Positions 1-8,403 of a stretch of 64,000 nucleotides of DNA are shown piece after piece. The stretch's first letter is position 1; the number at the start of each line of letters is the position of its first letter. The notes beneath the pieces are model-generated. The model saw only the letters and a program-made list of their open reading frames with translations, had not been told where the DNA came from and searched no databases. Origin of the DNA: Candidatus Leptofilum proximum (GTDB taxonomy: Bacteria > Chloroflexota > Anaerolineae > Promineifilales > Promineifilaceae); contig JADJXK010000002.1 in the NCBI GenBank assembly GCA_016710325.1, forward strand, positions 620,001-684,000. The letters run 5' to 3'. The translations under genes and the position numbers were made by a program.

Positions 1-130
1 TTATGCTGCCTTGCAGACGGGCAATTCTAGCCCAGGCGGTGGGTAACGTCAAGGAGATGATGGCGGTGCGTAGGGGTGAACGGGTGTGTGGGGAAATTCG
101 GTGGGAACGGCCGTACCACCTTCCTCACCT

Positions 131-328
131 TCACTCCGCCAAAATCTCTTTCACCCGGCCGACCGCGCCGCTTTCCAGGCGCACCTTGATGCCATGCGGA
201 TGTGTTACCGACTTGGTGAGGATGGCCTGGACGATGCCTTCTGTTGTTTTACCGCTGCGCTGGTCTTGCTTCAAAACAATCGCCACGCGCTGGCCTATTT
301 TGATGTTGGATCGGTTGGTTCCGTTCAT
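131..328 (-). CDS. ywbE: YwbE family protein (DUF2196)
   Basis: A 65-residue protein of unknown function matching the small YwbE family, recognised from the pattern MNGTNRSNI near the start, VLKQDQRSGK in the middle and HPHGIKVRLESG near the end. The length is the usual one for the family. I start it at 328 because an AGGAAAG ribosome-binding site lies about seven bases upstream; the reading frame runs further upstream without a start context. The basic residues and compact single-domain build have led to a suggestion of nucleic-acid binding for the family, but nothing here shows it. It stands alone, with no gene in the following 360 bases. Confidence in the family is high and in any function nil. 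Confidence 0.88.
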   Translation of the reverse strand: MNGTNRSNIKIGQRVAIVLKQDQRSGKTTEGIVQAILTKSVTHPHGIKVRLESGAVGRVKEILAE

Positions 329-689
329 ATTTGCTTTCCTGCAACAAGGGGCGAGGCGATGGGGCCACGTTTCGATGTCGATGCCCATTGTAGGGGCGCA
401 TCGCGACACGCCCTACCATTTTCATTCCCCAGGCAAATGATGATACCTGGATCATAGCCGCTATGATAATTCAGCCAGGGGAAAAAGAAACCGCAGACTG
501 ATTTCTTTTCGCGCTAGAACTGTTAAAATGATGCCCAGCAAATGTTTCAGTGGCGATGATCTCAGGGAGGTGCCATTTTGGTCAAAAAGTTTGTTAAACA
601 GCATCCGTATTGCCGGGCCAGATTTGCTGTGGCAGAAATCAAAAGGGATGTCAGTGGGCAACGGCCGTACCATAAACCGGGTAGAAACC
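329..689. other. Intergenic gap without a recognisable gene
   Basis: Between the ywbE start and the insertion sequence I see no supported coding region. The frames that stay open here lack start contexts and family resemblance. One ACGGCCGT palindrome lies at about 661-668. The first 130 bases of the window likewise hold nothing I can assign. Confidence 0.5.
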
Positions 690-731
690 AGGTAGAACAA
701 AATTGGGCCAATTTTGTTGTACTTTAAAAAA

Positions 732-1559
732 TTAAATGGGTAACAAGCCGACATACCGAAGCAAAGCAGATGAACCATCAGCAAACTGGTCGAGAAATTG
801 GGCAACCACTTGGCGCAATAACTGGGGGTCATGAGCAAACTCGTGACCACGCAGCACATCGGCTTTCAACCAGCGCCACAATTTCTCGATAGGATTGAGC
901 CAACTGGCGTAGGTCGGCAGATAAACGGGAATAATGTCCAGTTCTGCGGCGGTGGCCAGCACATTGTCACTATAGTGAAAGGAACAATTATCCTGAACCA
1001 CAAATACCTTCCGTTCAGGATAATGCTGGCGTATCAGCCGATACAACTGGGCCATGGCCAGTTTGCCAAACTTGTCCGCCTGGAGGTAAATCACCTGCCC
1101 AGTCATGCCATCCATGACCGCCCCAATCCGGGTCATTTTGTTTTCGGCTACGCCATGGGAAACAAAAGGTGGTTGCCGACCGACAGGACCGTATTTCAAG
1201 CCTTCATTTTGCTGAGAGTAGTAGGTCAACTCGTCGTGAAACAAGATGACATACTGCTGGGGGTGATACAAGGCAGCGCTGTAAGCGTACCCCATGCGCC
1301 GTCGTTTCAGGTGGCGTCTTGGGTCAGGACTCTCTACATAGCTGGTGGCTTGCTTCAAGCTCACCTTAAGTCGGCGCAAAATCTGGTGCACACCGGGCAG
1401 CGTGCAATCTTGCAGCCAGGCAACCACCCGGCGCAGGTCCTTGAGTCGCCAGCGGCTCCGCGCTATGCCATGCTGTCGCGGCGAATCGTGCAGCAGATGC
1501 TCGATTTCAGCCTTGGCTGCTTCTGGGGTGCTAAGGGTCATAGGCCGTTTTACGACCAC
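732..1559 (-). CDS. IS630 transposase, DDE catalytic part
   Basis: The catalytic half of an IS630-type transposase (DDE superendonuclease, DDE_3 type). The three acidic residues are visible in FHDELTYY, VVQDNCSFHYS and SWLNPIEKLW, followed by the usual WRWLK helix. The frame opens with a GTG at 1559 that overlaps the end of the upstream helix-turn-helix frame by ten bases and lacks its own ribosome-binding site, so the protein is probably made as a fusion. The overlap contains GAGGGGGCG: slipping back one base on the G run joins the two frames without loss. Either programmed -1 frameshifting or a single-base lesion would give this arrangement. Confidence 0.9.
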   Translation of the reverse strand: MVVKRPMTLSTPEAAKAEIEHLLHDSPRQHGIARSRWRLKDLRRVVAWLQDCTLPGVHQILRRLKVSLKQATSYVESPDPRRHLKRRRMGYAYSAALYHPQQYVILFHDELTYYSQQNEGLKYGPVGRQPPFVSHGVAENKMTRIGAVMDGMTGQVIYLQADKFGKLAMAQLYRLIRQHYPERKVFVVQDNCSFHYSDNVLATAAELDIIPVYLPTYASWLNPIEKLWRWLKADVLRGHEFAHDPQLLRQVVAQFLDQFADGSSALLRYVGLLPI

Positions 1560-1825
1560 GCCCCCTCGTCGATGGGCAAACCGTCTACGCCCCTGTCCTG
1601 GTAGCGGTCAAGCCAGCCGTAAACGGTGTCTGGTTTGCGTGGCCGCAACAGGCCATGAAGCGCAACCCAGCGGCCCGAACAGCCGTCGGCCACTTGTAAA
1701 ATGGCCGAAGCACGCTCCCGTAAATAGGGTTTGGCGGCATGGTCACGCAGCTCAATCAGTTCTGCTTTTTCTTCGGTTGTTAAGGTAAGGGTTCTTGGTT
1801 TAGAGATAGCGTTCTCCTGGTTCAT
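1550..1825 (-). CDS. IS630 transposase, N-terminal helix-turn-helix part
   Basis: A 91-residue frame with the N-terminal DNA-binding helix-turn-helix of IS630 transposases; the segment PDTVYGWLDRYQDRGVDGL is the typical end of the helix-turn-helix block. It ends in DEGAWS at a TAA that lies inside the start of the catalytic frame. On its own it would bind the inverted repeats but not cut. In related elements the two parts are a single protein, so the pair here is best read as one gene split by a -1 frame change, programmed or accidental. Confidence 0.82.
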   Translation of the reverse strand: MNQENAISKPRTLTLTTEEKAELIELRDHAAKPYLRERASAILQVADGCSGRWVALHGLLRPRKPDTVYGWLDRYQDRGVDGLPIDEGAWS

Positions 1826-1919
1826 TATGACAACTCTTTCGCTACTATTATACCAGACCCATTTTGTTACCCGTTTTATTTTTTAAACACTAAGAAAATT
1901 GGCCCAATCTTGTTGGAAC

Positions 1920-3101
1920 TTAATTCAAATTCTCGAAGATGCCCGCGGCCCCCATGCCGCCGCCGATGCACATTGTCACCATGCCAAACTGCGACTGGCG
2001 CCGCTTCATTTCGTTGATGATTTGCACCGTCAGCTTGGCCCCGGTGCAGCCCAGCGGATGCCCCAGGGCAATGGCGCCGCCGTTAACGTTGGTCTTCTCT
2101 TCGTCAAAGCCCAGCTCGCGAATGACGGCCACTGCCTGAGCAGCAAACGCCTCATTCAGCTCGATCAGGTCGATATTGCTCAGGGCCATGCCGGTGCGCT
2201 TGAGCAGGCGCGGTACGGCCGAAACCGGCCCCACACCCATTACTTCAGGACGCACCCCACCAACGTTAAAACCGACAAACCGCACCAGCGGCTTCAGCCC
2301 CAACGCTTCCGCCCTGCTGCGCTCCATCACCAGAACGGCCGCAGCCCCATCACTCAACGGCGAGGAGTTGCCCGCGGTGACGGTGCCGCCCTGCCTAAAC
2401 ACCGGGCGCAGTTTGGCCAGCCCTTCCAGCGTGGTGTCTGGACGGACGTGCTCATCTCTGTCAAAAACGATGGTTTTCCGCTCTGGCCCATTTGATCCGG
2501 CCGTGACCTCTTCAATTTCGATGGGCAAAATTTCGTCTTTGAACAGCCCTTTTTCGTAAGCGGCGGTGGCTCGCTGATGGCTGCGCAGGGCAAACTCGTC
2601 CTGTGCTTGGCGCGTCACTTCATACTCGTCGGCGACCTGTTCGGCCGTCAGGCCCATGCCCATGTACACTTCCGGCGCGTTTTCCACCATGTACGGGTTC
2701 GGGTTCACCCGGAAACCGGTCATCGGCACCAGGCTCATCGTCTCTGCGCCGCCGGCAATGATGGCATCGGCCCCGTTGGCGATGATACGCTCGGCAGCCA
2801 TGGCGATGGTTTGCAGGCCGCTGGAGCAAAAGCGGTTGACCGTCATGCCCGGCACGTCCACCGGCAGCCCGGCGCGCAGGGCAATCGTCCGGCCGAAATT
2901 CAGCCCCTGCGCCCCTTCCGGCATGGCGCAGCCGATAATCACGTCGTCAATTTCATTGGGGTCCAGCCCCTCAGCCTGGCGCAGCACTTCTTTGATCACC
3001 GCCGCGGCCATCTCATCGGACCGCCAGTTGCGGGTGGTGCCTCGTTTGGCTTTGCCTACGGCCGTACGACTGGCCGCTACAATGACTGCTTCTCGTGTCA
3101 T
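1920..3101 (-). CDS. fadA: Acetyl-CoA acyltransferase (thiolase), FadA type
   Basis: Thiolase of 393 residues that cleaves 3-ketoacyl-CoA in the last step of fatty-acid beta-oxidation. The nucleophilic cysteine is C92 in NRFCSSGLQ, the catalytic histidine H348 is in ALGHPLGCTGA and the second cysteine C378 is in MCIGGGMGAAG. The start at 3101 is set by GAAGGAGA a few bases upstream. It follows the fadN-like gene in the same direction, the order seen in the Bacillus fadNAE operon, which argues for a degradative thiolase rather than a biosynthetic one. The TAA stop sits exactly at the right end of the IS630 element, so the last one or two residues may have been altered by the insertion; the catalytic parts are intact. 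Confidence 0.95.
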   Translation of the reverse strand: MTREAVIVAASRTAVGKAKRGTTRNWRSDEMAAAVIKEVLRQAEGLDPNEIDDVIIGCAMPEGAQGLNFGRTIALRAGLPVDVPGMTVNRFCSSGLQTIAMAAERIIANGADAIIAGGAETMSLVPMTGFRVNPNPYMVENAPEVYMGMGLTAEQVADEYEVTRQAQDEFALRSHQRATAAYEKGLFKDEILPIEIEEVTAGSNGPERKTIVFDRDEHVRPDTTLEGLAKLRPVFRQGGTVTAGNSSPLSDGAAAVLVMERSRAEALGLKPLVRFVGFNVGGVRPEVMGVGPVSAVPRLLKRTGMALSNIDLIELNEAFAAQAVAVIRELGFDEEKTNVNGGAIALGHPLGCTGAKLTVQIINEMKRRQSQFGMVTMCIGGGMGAAGIFENLN

Positions 3102-3118
3102 AATTTGTCTCCTTCGCA

Positions 3119-3201
3119 GGAGATTGGAGATTGGTTGATTGGAGATTGGCACCTATTCGCTGGCACAATCTCCAATCTCTTATCTCTAATCTCCAATCTC
3201 C
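3119..3201. repeat. Stem-loop of GAGATTG-type heptad words
   Basis: The left arm reads GGAGATTGGAGATTGG and continues to 3149; the right arm from 3166 repeats the complement (CAATCTCCAATCTC) and runs to 3201. Words of seven bases (GGAGATT and variants) are repeated in tandem in both arms, giving a long imperfect hairpin in the fadN-fadA gap. Two more hairpins of the same words lie at 7155-7217 and 8326-8403. Confidence 0.85.
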
Positions 3202-3204
3202 TTT

Positions 3205-5589
3205 TTAATTCCGTAATGGTTTCCCAGTCGTTAGCATATGCGTCATGCGTTCGCGGGTTTTTTCTTCACCCAGCAGCGAGAGGAACGCTTCCCGCTCCAA
3301 ATCGAGGATGTACCACGGGTCCACCCAGGTGCCGGTGCTCAGATCGCCGCCGGTGAGCACGGTGGCCAGCTTGCCGCTGATCAGCGCGTCGTGTTCGCTG
3401 GCGTAGTTGCCCCACATAAAGCTCTTGACGCCCAGCTTCAACGCGTAGAGCGCATCGCGACCGGCCGCGTAAATCTTCTCCACTTCCGGCGGACGTGCGC
3501 CAATTTCCACCAGCTGCAAAGCCCGCGCCTTGGCCTGGGCCAGCCGATGCTCGGCATTCATCACGATCATGTCGCTGTCACGCAGGTAACCCATCGCCTT
3601 GTTTTGCCAGGCCGATTCGCCCACCTTGGCCGTAGCCACCTGGGTGAAGACGTCTTGCAGCACGGGCAGCACGTCGGCGTTGTCGGTTTTCATGACGGGG
3701 TTGATTCTTCGCCGCAGCAGCTCCTTGCAGCCGCCGCCAGCCGGAATCAGGCCCACGCCCACTTCCACCAGCCCCATGTAGCTCTCGTGGGCGGCGACGG
3801 CTTCCCAACCGGCCACGGCCATCTCCACACCGCCACCGAGGGCCATGCCTTGAACGGCCGTAACCACCGGTTTTGGCGCGTGCTGCAACCCAAACGTCAG
3901 CGCCTGCAGGCCGCGAATCATCTTGTTCAGGTCATCCCACATGCCGCTGGCCGCCGCCACGCCCACGGCAAACAGGTTGGCCCCCACGCAGAAGTTGTCG
4001 GCGTCGTTGCCGATCACCAGCGCGTCAAAGTCGCTGTCCAGCCGGGCCAGTGCCTCGTGCCCAAGAGCAATGATCTGGTCGTCGATGGCGTTCATCTTGG
4101 CGTGGAACTCAAACAGCAGCACGCCGTCGCCCATGTCCAGCAGGCTGGCGCTGTCGTTGCGGCCAATCTCTTTGTTCGCCTCGTGCAAGCCAGCCACGGT
4201 GATGTTTTTCTCGTCGATGGGGGTGGGCGCATATTCTTTAGTTTGGAAGTCGTAGTAACGGCCGTCTTTATAAAAGCTCTCGTGGCCGCTGCTCACCATC
4301 TCCTTCACCCAGTCCGCCACCTCGTGCCCCGCCGCTTCCATCTTCTCGATGGTCTCGGCCACACCCAGCATGTCCCAAATCTCAAACGGACCTGCCTCGT
4401 GGGCAAAACCCCAGCGGTTGGCGTTGTCCACATCGACGATGGAGTGGGCAATTTCCGGCGTCACATAGGCGGCGTAGGCCAGCATGTAGTAGGTTGTGTC
4501 GCGCACAAAATTGGCGGCGCGGTCGTCAAATTCCAGCAGTTTGCGCAGCCGCTGGCCCAAATCCTCAATCTTGCGCACCGCCCCCACCGAGTCAAAGCGC
4601 ACGCTCGGCGGATTAGAATATTCCAGCGTCTCCGGGTCAATCGTGTGGAATTCCCGGCTGCCGCCCACGCGCACCTGCTTGTAGAAGCCCTGGCCACTTT
4701 TGTTGCCCAGCCAGCCTTTTTCCGCCAGCTTGTGGTTCAAGGCTGTGCTCCTGGGGGCCTTCAAAATTTCGCGGTACGGGTCATGCGGGATGGCCGGGTA
4801 GAGGTTGTTGTTGACGTGCATCATCACGTCCAGCCCCACCAGGTCGGTCAGGCGGAAGGTGGCCGTTTTGGGATGGCCCACCAGCGGCCCGGTGATGGCG
4901 TCTACCTCGGCGACGGTGTAGCCGTTTTCTAGGGCATACTCCGCCAGGTAGGAGCCCACGATGGCGATGAAGCGGTTGGCGATGAAGTTCGGTGTGTCTT
5001 TGCACACCACCACACCTTTACCCAGCGTCTCGCTGCCAAATATCGTCATAAATTTAACCACTTCGGGATCGGTGTCTGGCGTGGGGATGATTTCCAGCAG
5101 CTTGAGGTAGCGCGGTGGGTTGAAGAAGTGGGTGCCCAGGAAATGGGCTTTGAATTCGTCGGAACGGCCGTCGGCAATCTCATTAATCGGTATGCCCGAC
5201 GTGTTGCTGCTGACGATGCTGCCCGGCTTACGCACCTTCTCAATGCGTTCCATCAGCTCTTGCTTGGGCTTCAACTGCTCGATGATCACTTCCACAATCC
5301 AGTCGCAGTCGGCCAGCAGATCAAAATCATCTTCCAAATTGCCCAGGGTGATGAGCTCACCCCGGTCGGCGCGGGCCAGGTTGGCCGGGCGGGCCTTGGC
5401 CATGCGGTCGTACAAACTTTGCACGATGCGGTTGCGCGCCTTGGGATCGTTTTTCTCGGCTTCGCTCAGATTGGGTGGAACCATGTCTAGCAGCACCACG
5501 GGAATGCCAATGTTGGCCAGATGCGCCGCAATGCCACCTCCCATCGTCCCGGCCCCGATAACGGCCGCTTTTCGAATCGAATATGTCAT
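3205..5589 (-). CDS. fadN: 3-hydroxyacyl-CoA dehydrogenase/enoyl-CoA hydratase, FadN type
   Basis: A 794-residue bifunctional beta-oxidation enzyme that hydrates enoyl-CoA and oxidises the 3-hydroxyacyl-CoA with NAD. The dehydrogenase comes first: the Rossmann loop GAGTMGGG is at residues 12-19, followed by SSNTSGIPINEIA and HFFNPPRYLKLLEIIP, both typical of the family. The crotonase-fold hydratase is C-terminal, with GMALGGGVEMA as oxyanion region and VEVGVGLIPAGGG. This domain order and length match Bacillus FadN rather than E. coli FadB, where the hydratase is N-terminal. The start is supported by AGGAGA nine bases upstream. It sits between an acyl-CoA dehydrogenase gene and fadA, completing a four-step beta-oxidation cluster. 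Confidence 0.93.
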   Translation of the reverse strand: MTYSIRKAAVIGAGTMGGGIAAHLANIGIPVVLLDMVPPNLSEAEKNDPKARNRIVQSLYDRMAKARPANLARADRGELITLGNLEDDFDLLADCDWIVEVIIEQLKPKQELMERIEKVRKPGSIVSSNTSGIPINEIADGRSDEFKAHFLGTHFFNPPRYLKLLEIIPTPDTDPEVVKFMTIFGSETLGKGVVVCKDTPNFIANRFIAIVGSYLAEYALENGYTVAEVDAITGPLVGHPKTATFRLTDLVGLDVMMHVNNNLYPAIPHDPYREILKAPRSTALNHKLAEKGWLGNKSGQGFYKQVRVGGSREFHTIDPETLEYSNPPSVRFDSVGAVRKIEDLGQRLRKLLEFDDRAANFVRDTTYYMLAYAAYVTPEIAHSIVDVDNANRWGFAHEAGPFEIWDMLGVAETIEKMEAAGHEVADWVKEMVSSGHESFYKDGRYYDFQTKEYAPTPIDEKNITVAGLHEANKEIGRNDSASLLDMGDGVLLFEFHAKMNAIDDQIIALGHEALARLDSDFDALVIGNDADNFCVGANLFAVGVAAASGMWDDLNKMIRGLQALTFGLQHAPKPVVTAVQGMALGGGVEMAVAGWEAVAAHESYMGLVEVGVGLIPAGGGCKELLRRRINPVMKTDNADVLPVLQDVFTQVATAKVGESAWQNKAMGYLRDSDMIVMNAEHRLAQAKARALQLVEIGARPPEVEKIYAAGRDALYALKLGVKSFMWGNYASEHDALISGKLATVLTGGDLSTGTWVDPWYILDLEREAFLSLLGEEKTRERMTHMLTTGKPLRN

Positions 5590-5844
5590 GTGTCAACTTC
5601 TCCTAAATTGCTTGGCCACAGAGAACACAGAGATTTTAGAGGGAATCTGCGCCACCTGTGATTAATTCAGTGGGTGAGACTGGTGCAAGTGTACCACTGC
5701 CGACCCGCCCGGCCATAAATGACCGGGCTAGCTATGGAAGCCCTAAGAGGGCTTTTAGCCTCGCAGAGGCTTCCATAGCTAGACGAGGGCTTCAGCCCCC
5801 GGCGGACACCCACCGCCTACCGATTACCGCTTACCGCTTACCGC
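5590..5844. other. Intergenic gap rich in inverted repeats
   Basis: No gene is visible. The gap begins with a CCACAGAGAACACAGAG segment that recurs near 42646 and 63830, continues with nested hairpins at 5705-5790 and ends in tandem heptads that contain the stop codon of the next gene. Confidence 0.6.
5705..5790. repeat. Nested hairpins, REP-like
   Basis: CTAGCTATGGAAGCC at 5728-5742 is perfectly complementary to GGCTTCCATAGCTAG at 5768-5782, a 15-base-pair stem. Just upstream GCCCGG and CCGGGC form a second short stem. The whole looks like an intergenic palindromic unit rather than a simple terminator, as no T run follows on either side. Confidence 0.75.
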
Positions 5845-5850
5845 TTACTT
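5806..5850. repeat. Tandem heptads GTAAGCG spanning a stop codon
   Basis: Read on the minus strand, GTAAGCG is repeated three times and followed by GTAATCG, GTAGGCG and GTGGGTG in strict seven-base register. The TAA stop of the upstream acyl-CoA dehydrogenase gene (5845-5847) is part of the first unit. Confidence 0.8.
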
Positions 5851-7137
5851 CAACTCCCGCCGAGAGTAGCCCAAAATGCTCCGGGCAATAATCAGCTGAT
5901 TAATCTGCTTCGTGCCTTCATAGATGTCGTTGATCTTGGCGTCACGCATCCACTTTTCGGCCAGCCATTCACGAGAGTAACCCATCGGGCCGAGCAGCTC
6001 CACCGCTTTCTGGGTGATCCAGGTGACCGCCTCACCGGCGCGGAACTTGCACATGCTGGCCGCCAGCCGGTTGCTCTCACCATGGGCCATCATGCCGACG
6101 GCGCGCAGAGTAAGCAGCCAGGCGCCCTTGTGCCGCACTTCCATCTCCATCAGATCACGCTCAACGGCCGTTAACGCATGCCTTGGCTTGGTGTAATCCA
6201 GCACAATACCCTCTTCCGCCAGCTTGTCGCGGGTGAACTCCAGGGCGGCACGGGCAATGCCCATCGCGCTGGCCGCCACCGCCGGGCGCGAGGCGTCGAA
6301 CGTTTTCATCGCCCCCTTGAACCCCTTGTTGGCCGCTGGCTGCTGCGGGTCCAGCGTGCCCAGCATGTTGTCAAAGGGCAGCCGCACGTTGTCGAAGTGC
6401 AGCGCCACGGTGTCGCTGGCGCGGATGCCCAGCTTGTGCTCCTGCTTGGCAATGGAAACCCCGGGCGTGTGCCCTTCCACCACAAACGACTTGATGCCCG
6501 CGCGGCCGGCGTTGGGATCAATCGTGGCCCAGACCACGCACAGCCCGTCGGAATCTTCCAGCGCCAGCTTGCCGTTGGTGATGAAGATCTTCTCACCGTT
6601 GAGGATCCATTCGTTGGTGTCGGGGTCGAGAACGGCCGTTGTCCGCATCGAACTGTTGTCAGAACCCGCCCCCGGCTCGGTGATGGCCATCGCGCCCCAC
6701 TTGGGATCGCCTTCGGTGAATTTCTTGAGGAAGCGAATTTGCTGCTCTGGCGTGCCCGCCGCCTGCACAGCCGAACCACCCAGCATCGGGTGCGGCAGGC
6801 AGAGGTACTGCCCGGCATCGCCCCAGCTCATCTGCTCCACCATCATGATGAAACCCAAAATGGAGAAATCGGGACCTTTGGGCGCGGCATGCCCGTTGTT
6901 GCCATTGCGGCTCTGGCCGTCGCCATTGCCGCTGCCGTTCAGCCGCTTTTCCACACTTTTCAGCGACGATCGCATCATTTGCTGCGTGAAGGGCCAGGTC
7001 ATGTTGACAAACGCCTCGGGACGCTCGTGTTCATGCTCATCCAGCTCCCGCGAATACGGCCGCATCGCCTGCTCCGCCACCATCTTGGTCATCTGGGCCT
7101 GGTTTACAATTGATTCAGGAATTTCGAAACTAATCAT
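5845..7137 (-). CDS. fadE: Acyl-CoA dehydrogenase with canonical catalytic glutamate
   Basis: FAD-dependent acyl-CoA dehydrogenase of 430 residues catalysing the first oxidation of beta-oxidation. ITEPGAGSDNSSMRTTA is the flavin/substrate-binding stretch, and IYEGTKQI near the C-terminus carries the catalytic base at E407, followed by the normal IIARSIL helix. An unusual glycine/asparagine-rich insertion (about residues 55-80) precedes the core. The start at 7137 has GGAG upstream. It lies between a second acyl-CoA dehydrogenase and fadN on the same strand. The pairing with the divergent neighbour suggests either two chain-length specificities or a mixed oligomer. Confidence 0.92.
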   Translation of the reverse strand: MISFEIPESIVNQAQMTKMVAEQAMRPYSRELDEHEHERPEAFVNMTWPFTQQMMRSSLKSVEKRLNGSGNGDGQSRNGNNGHAAPKGPDFSILGFIMMVEQMSWGDAGQYLCLPHPMLGGSAVQAAGTPEQQIRFLKKFTEGDPKWGAMAITEPGAGSDNSSMRTTAVLDPDTNEWILNGEKIFITNGKLALEDSDGLCVVWATIDPNAGRAGIKSFVVEGHTPGVSIAKQEHKLGIRASDTVALHFDNVRLPFDNMLGTLDPQQPAANKGFKGAMKTFDASRPAVAASAMGIARAALEFTRDKLAEEGIVLDYTKPRHALTAVERDLMEMEVRHKGAWLLTLRAVGMMAHGESNRLAASMCKFRAGEAVTWITQKAVELLGPMGYSREWLAEKWMRDAKINDIYEGTKQINQLIIARSILGYSRRELK

Positions 7138-7154
7138 TTTTGTTTTCTCCGTTT

Positions 7155-7217
7155 CGGAGATTGGAGGTTGGCGAGGGGTAGATTGCACAACCTCTAGTCT
7201 CCAATCTCTAATCTCTA
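7155..7217. repeat. Stem-loop of GAGATTG-type heptad words
   Basis: The left arm CGGAGATTGGAGGTTGG (7155-7171) pairs with a right arm at 7188-7217 containing CAACCTCTAGTCTCCAATC. On the minus strand the heptads begin right at the TAG stop of the upstream acyl-CoA dehydrogenase gene: TTAGAGA, TTAGAGA, TTGGAGA, CTAGAGG. Confidence 0.8.
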
Positions 7218-8306
7218 AACAATCGCCAGTCCATCAAATGAGGCAAAGCCACGGGCGTTGCGCAGCCACAGCTCTACCGGATATTCGCGGATGTAGCCGT
7301 AGCCACCCAGCACCTGCAGCGCCCGGTCGGCCACCTGCACCACGATGTCATCCACGCGCTGCTTCATCAGCGCCGCGTCGCGGGTGATATCTTTACCCTG
7401 GTCCATCTGCCAGGCCGCTTCCCACACCAGCAAGCGGGCTTCGTCGATGTCCGTGGCCATATCAGCCAGCATGAAGGCGATGGATTGCCTGTGGGCAATA
7501 GGTTCGCCAAACTGGACGCGCTGCTTGGCGTAATCGAGGGCATATTCGTAACCGGCGCGGGCCACACCCACGGCCGCTGCGCCCAGGGCAATCCGGCTGT
7601 GGTTCAAAATCAGGCCAAAATCGATGCCATTCTCGCCGCCCAGCTTGTTTTCCGCCGGAATGCGGCAGTCGGCCAGAGTAACCATGAACGTGGGCAGCCC
7701 TTTGATGCCCATCAGCTTGGCCTTCTTGTCGATGGATAAACCGGCAGCATCGGCGGGAACGAGGAACGCCTGGGTTTTGCCATCTTCGTTGGCGTAGACC
7801 AGGATGAGTTCGGCCGTTTCCGCCAGGGGTACGGCCGTTTTTGTGCCGTTCAGCACGTATTCGTCGCCATCGCGAACGGCCGTTGTCTTCAGCCGGTACG
7901 GGTCAAACTTGACCACTGGCTCGGTGAGGGCGGCGGTCATGGCAGGCATTGCCTCGTCGCAAAACTGGGGCAGGGTCGCCTCTTTTTGCGCCTCCGTGCC
8001 ACACAGCATCACCGGGATGGCCACCAGGTTGGGCACCATCACGTTCAGGGCGATGGCCAGGTCGCCCCAGGCGAGTGCTTCGCTGGCCAGCACGCCGGTG
8101 AGCGCCGTGTACTCGCCAAAGCCGCCGTACGTTTCGGGTAGCCCGGTGGGCAGGATGCCCAATTCCCAGCCTGCCTGCACGACCTCAGGAGGAATACGGC
8201 CGTCTTCCTCCGCATCCCGAAACACCTTGCGCATCCGCTCATTGGCGTACCGGGCAATGGCATCGGTCAGCATCTTCTGTTCTTCATCTAGGCGAAAATC
8301 TAACAT
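7215..8306 (-). CDS. Acyl-CoA dehydrogenase paralogue with altered active-site base
   Basis: A 363-residue acyl-CoA dehydrogenase family protein. The N-terminal helical domain, the middle beta domain and the C-terminal GGYGYIREYPVELWLRNAR segment are present. At the place where the family normally has IYEGT the sequence reads SFDGL, so the catalytic glutamate is replaced by aspartate, and the protein stops five residues later instead of continuing with the usual IIAR helix. The stop lies at the edge of a heptad-repeat stem-loop. AAGGGAG upstream supports the start. The adjacent gene for a canonical enzyme suggests a partner subunit, as known for heteromeric mycobacterial acyl-CoA dehydrogenases; weak or special substrate activity is the alternative. 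Confidence 0.88.
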   Translation of the reverse strand: MLDFRLDEEQKMLTDAIARYANERMRKVFRDAEEDGRIPPEVVQAGWELGILPTGLPETYGGFGEYTALTGVLASEALAWGDLAIALNVMVPNLVAIPVMLCGTEAQKEATLPQFCDEAMPAMTAALTEPVVKFDPYRLKTTAVRDGDEYVLNGTKTAVPLAETAELILVYANEDGKTQAFLVPADAAGLSIDKKAKLMGIKGLPTFMVTLADCRIPAENKLGGENGIDFGLILNHSRIALGAAAVGVARAGYEYALDYAKQRVQFGEPIAHRQSIAFMLADMATDIDEARLLVWEAAWQMDQGKDITRDAALMKQRVDDIVVQVADRALQVLGGYGYIREYPVELWLRNARGFASFDGLAIV

Positions 8307-8325
8307 CTCTTATGCTCCCTTTTGG

Positions 8326-8403
8326 GGGAGATTGGAGATTGGTTAATTGGAGATTGATCACCTTCATGGCGACGCTTCCCCAATCTCCAATCTCTAATCT
8401 CCC
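8326..8403. repeat. Stem-loop of GAGATTG-type heptad words
   Basis: GGGGAGATTGGAGATTGG at 8326 and following is mirrored by CCCCAATCTCCAATCTC from 8378. On the minus strand the repeat starts inside folP: the last codons GGA GAT TAG are themselves heptad units, so the repeat provides the folP stop codon. Confidence 0.82.

Larger units (their letters stand above)
690..1921 (-). mobile_element. IS630-family insertion sequence
   Basis: A complete-looking element of about 1.23 kb. Its ends are inverted repeats of roughly 50 bases: about 696-746 on the left matches the complement of 1864-1914 on the right, sharing the core ATTGGGCCAATTTT and the inner end GGGTAACAA. IS630 elements insert at TA; TA dinucleotides flank at 693-694 and 1921-1922, but the outermost few bases of the two ends do not match, so the exact left boundary is uncertain. 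It carries two overlapping reading frames for the transposase. The ACGGCCGT palindrome that peppers the rest of the window is absent inside it, as expected for recent arrival. The right end coincides with the stop codon of the neighbouring thiolase gene. Confidence 0.9.

Noticed and set aside
461..859. Open frame across the left end of the IS element
   Set aside because: It crosses the inverted repeat, overlaps the transposase antisense and has no start context.
1339..1788. Second transposon-associated passenger gene inside the IS element
   Set aside because: The open plus-strand frames there are antisense to the transposase and carry no recognisable domain.
3119..3201. CRISPR-like array
   Set aside because: Repeat units are seven bases without spacers of constant length, and no cas gene is present; the arrangement is a hairpin.
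3238..4932. Long open frame on the plus strand opposite fadN
   Set aside because: It is the antisense shadow of a well-supported GC-rich gene; composition is histidine/glutamine-rich and matches no family. The same holds for long antisense frames at 26363-27913, 30852-32204, 54154-55611 and 62305-63612.
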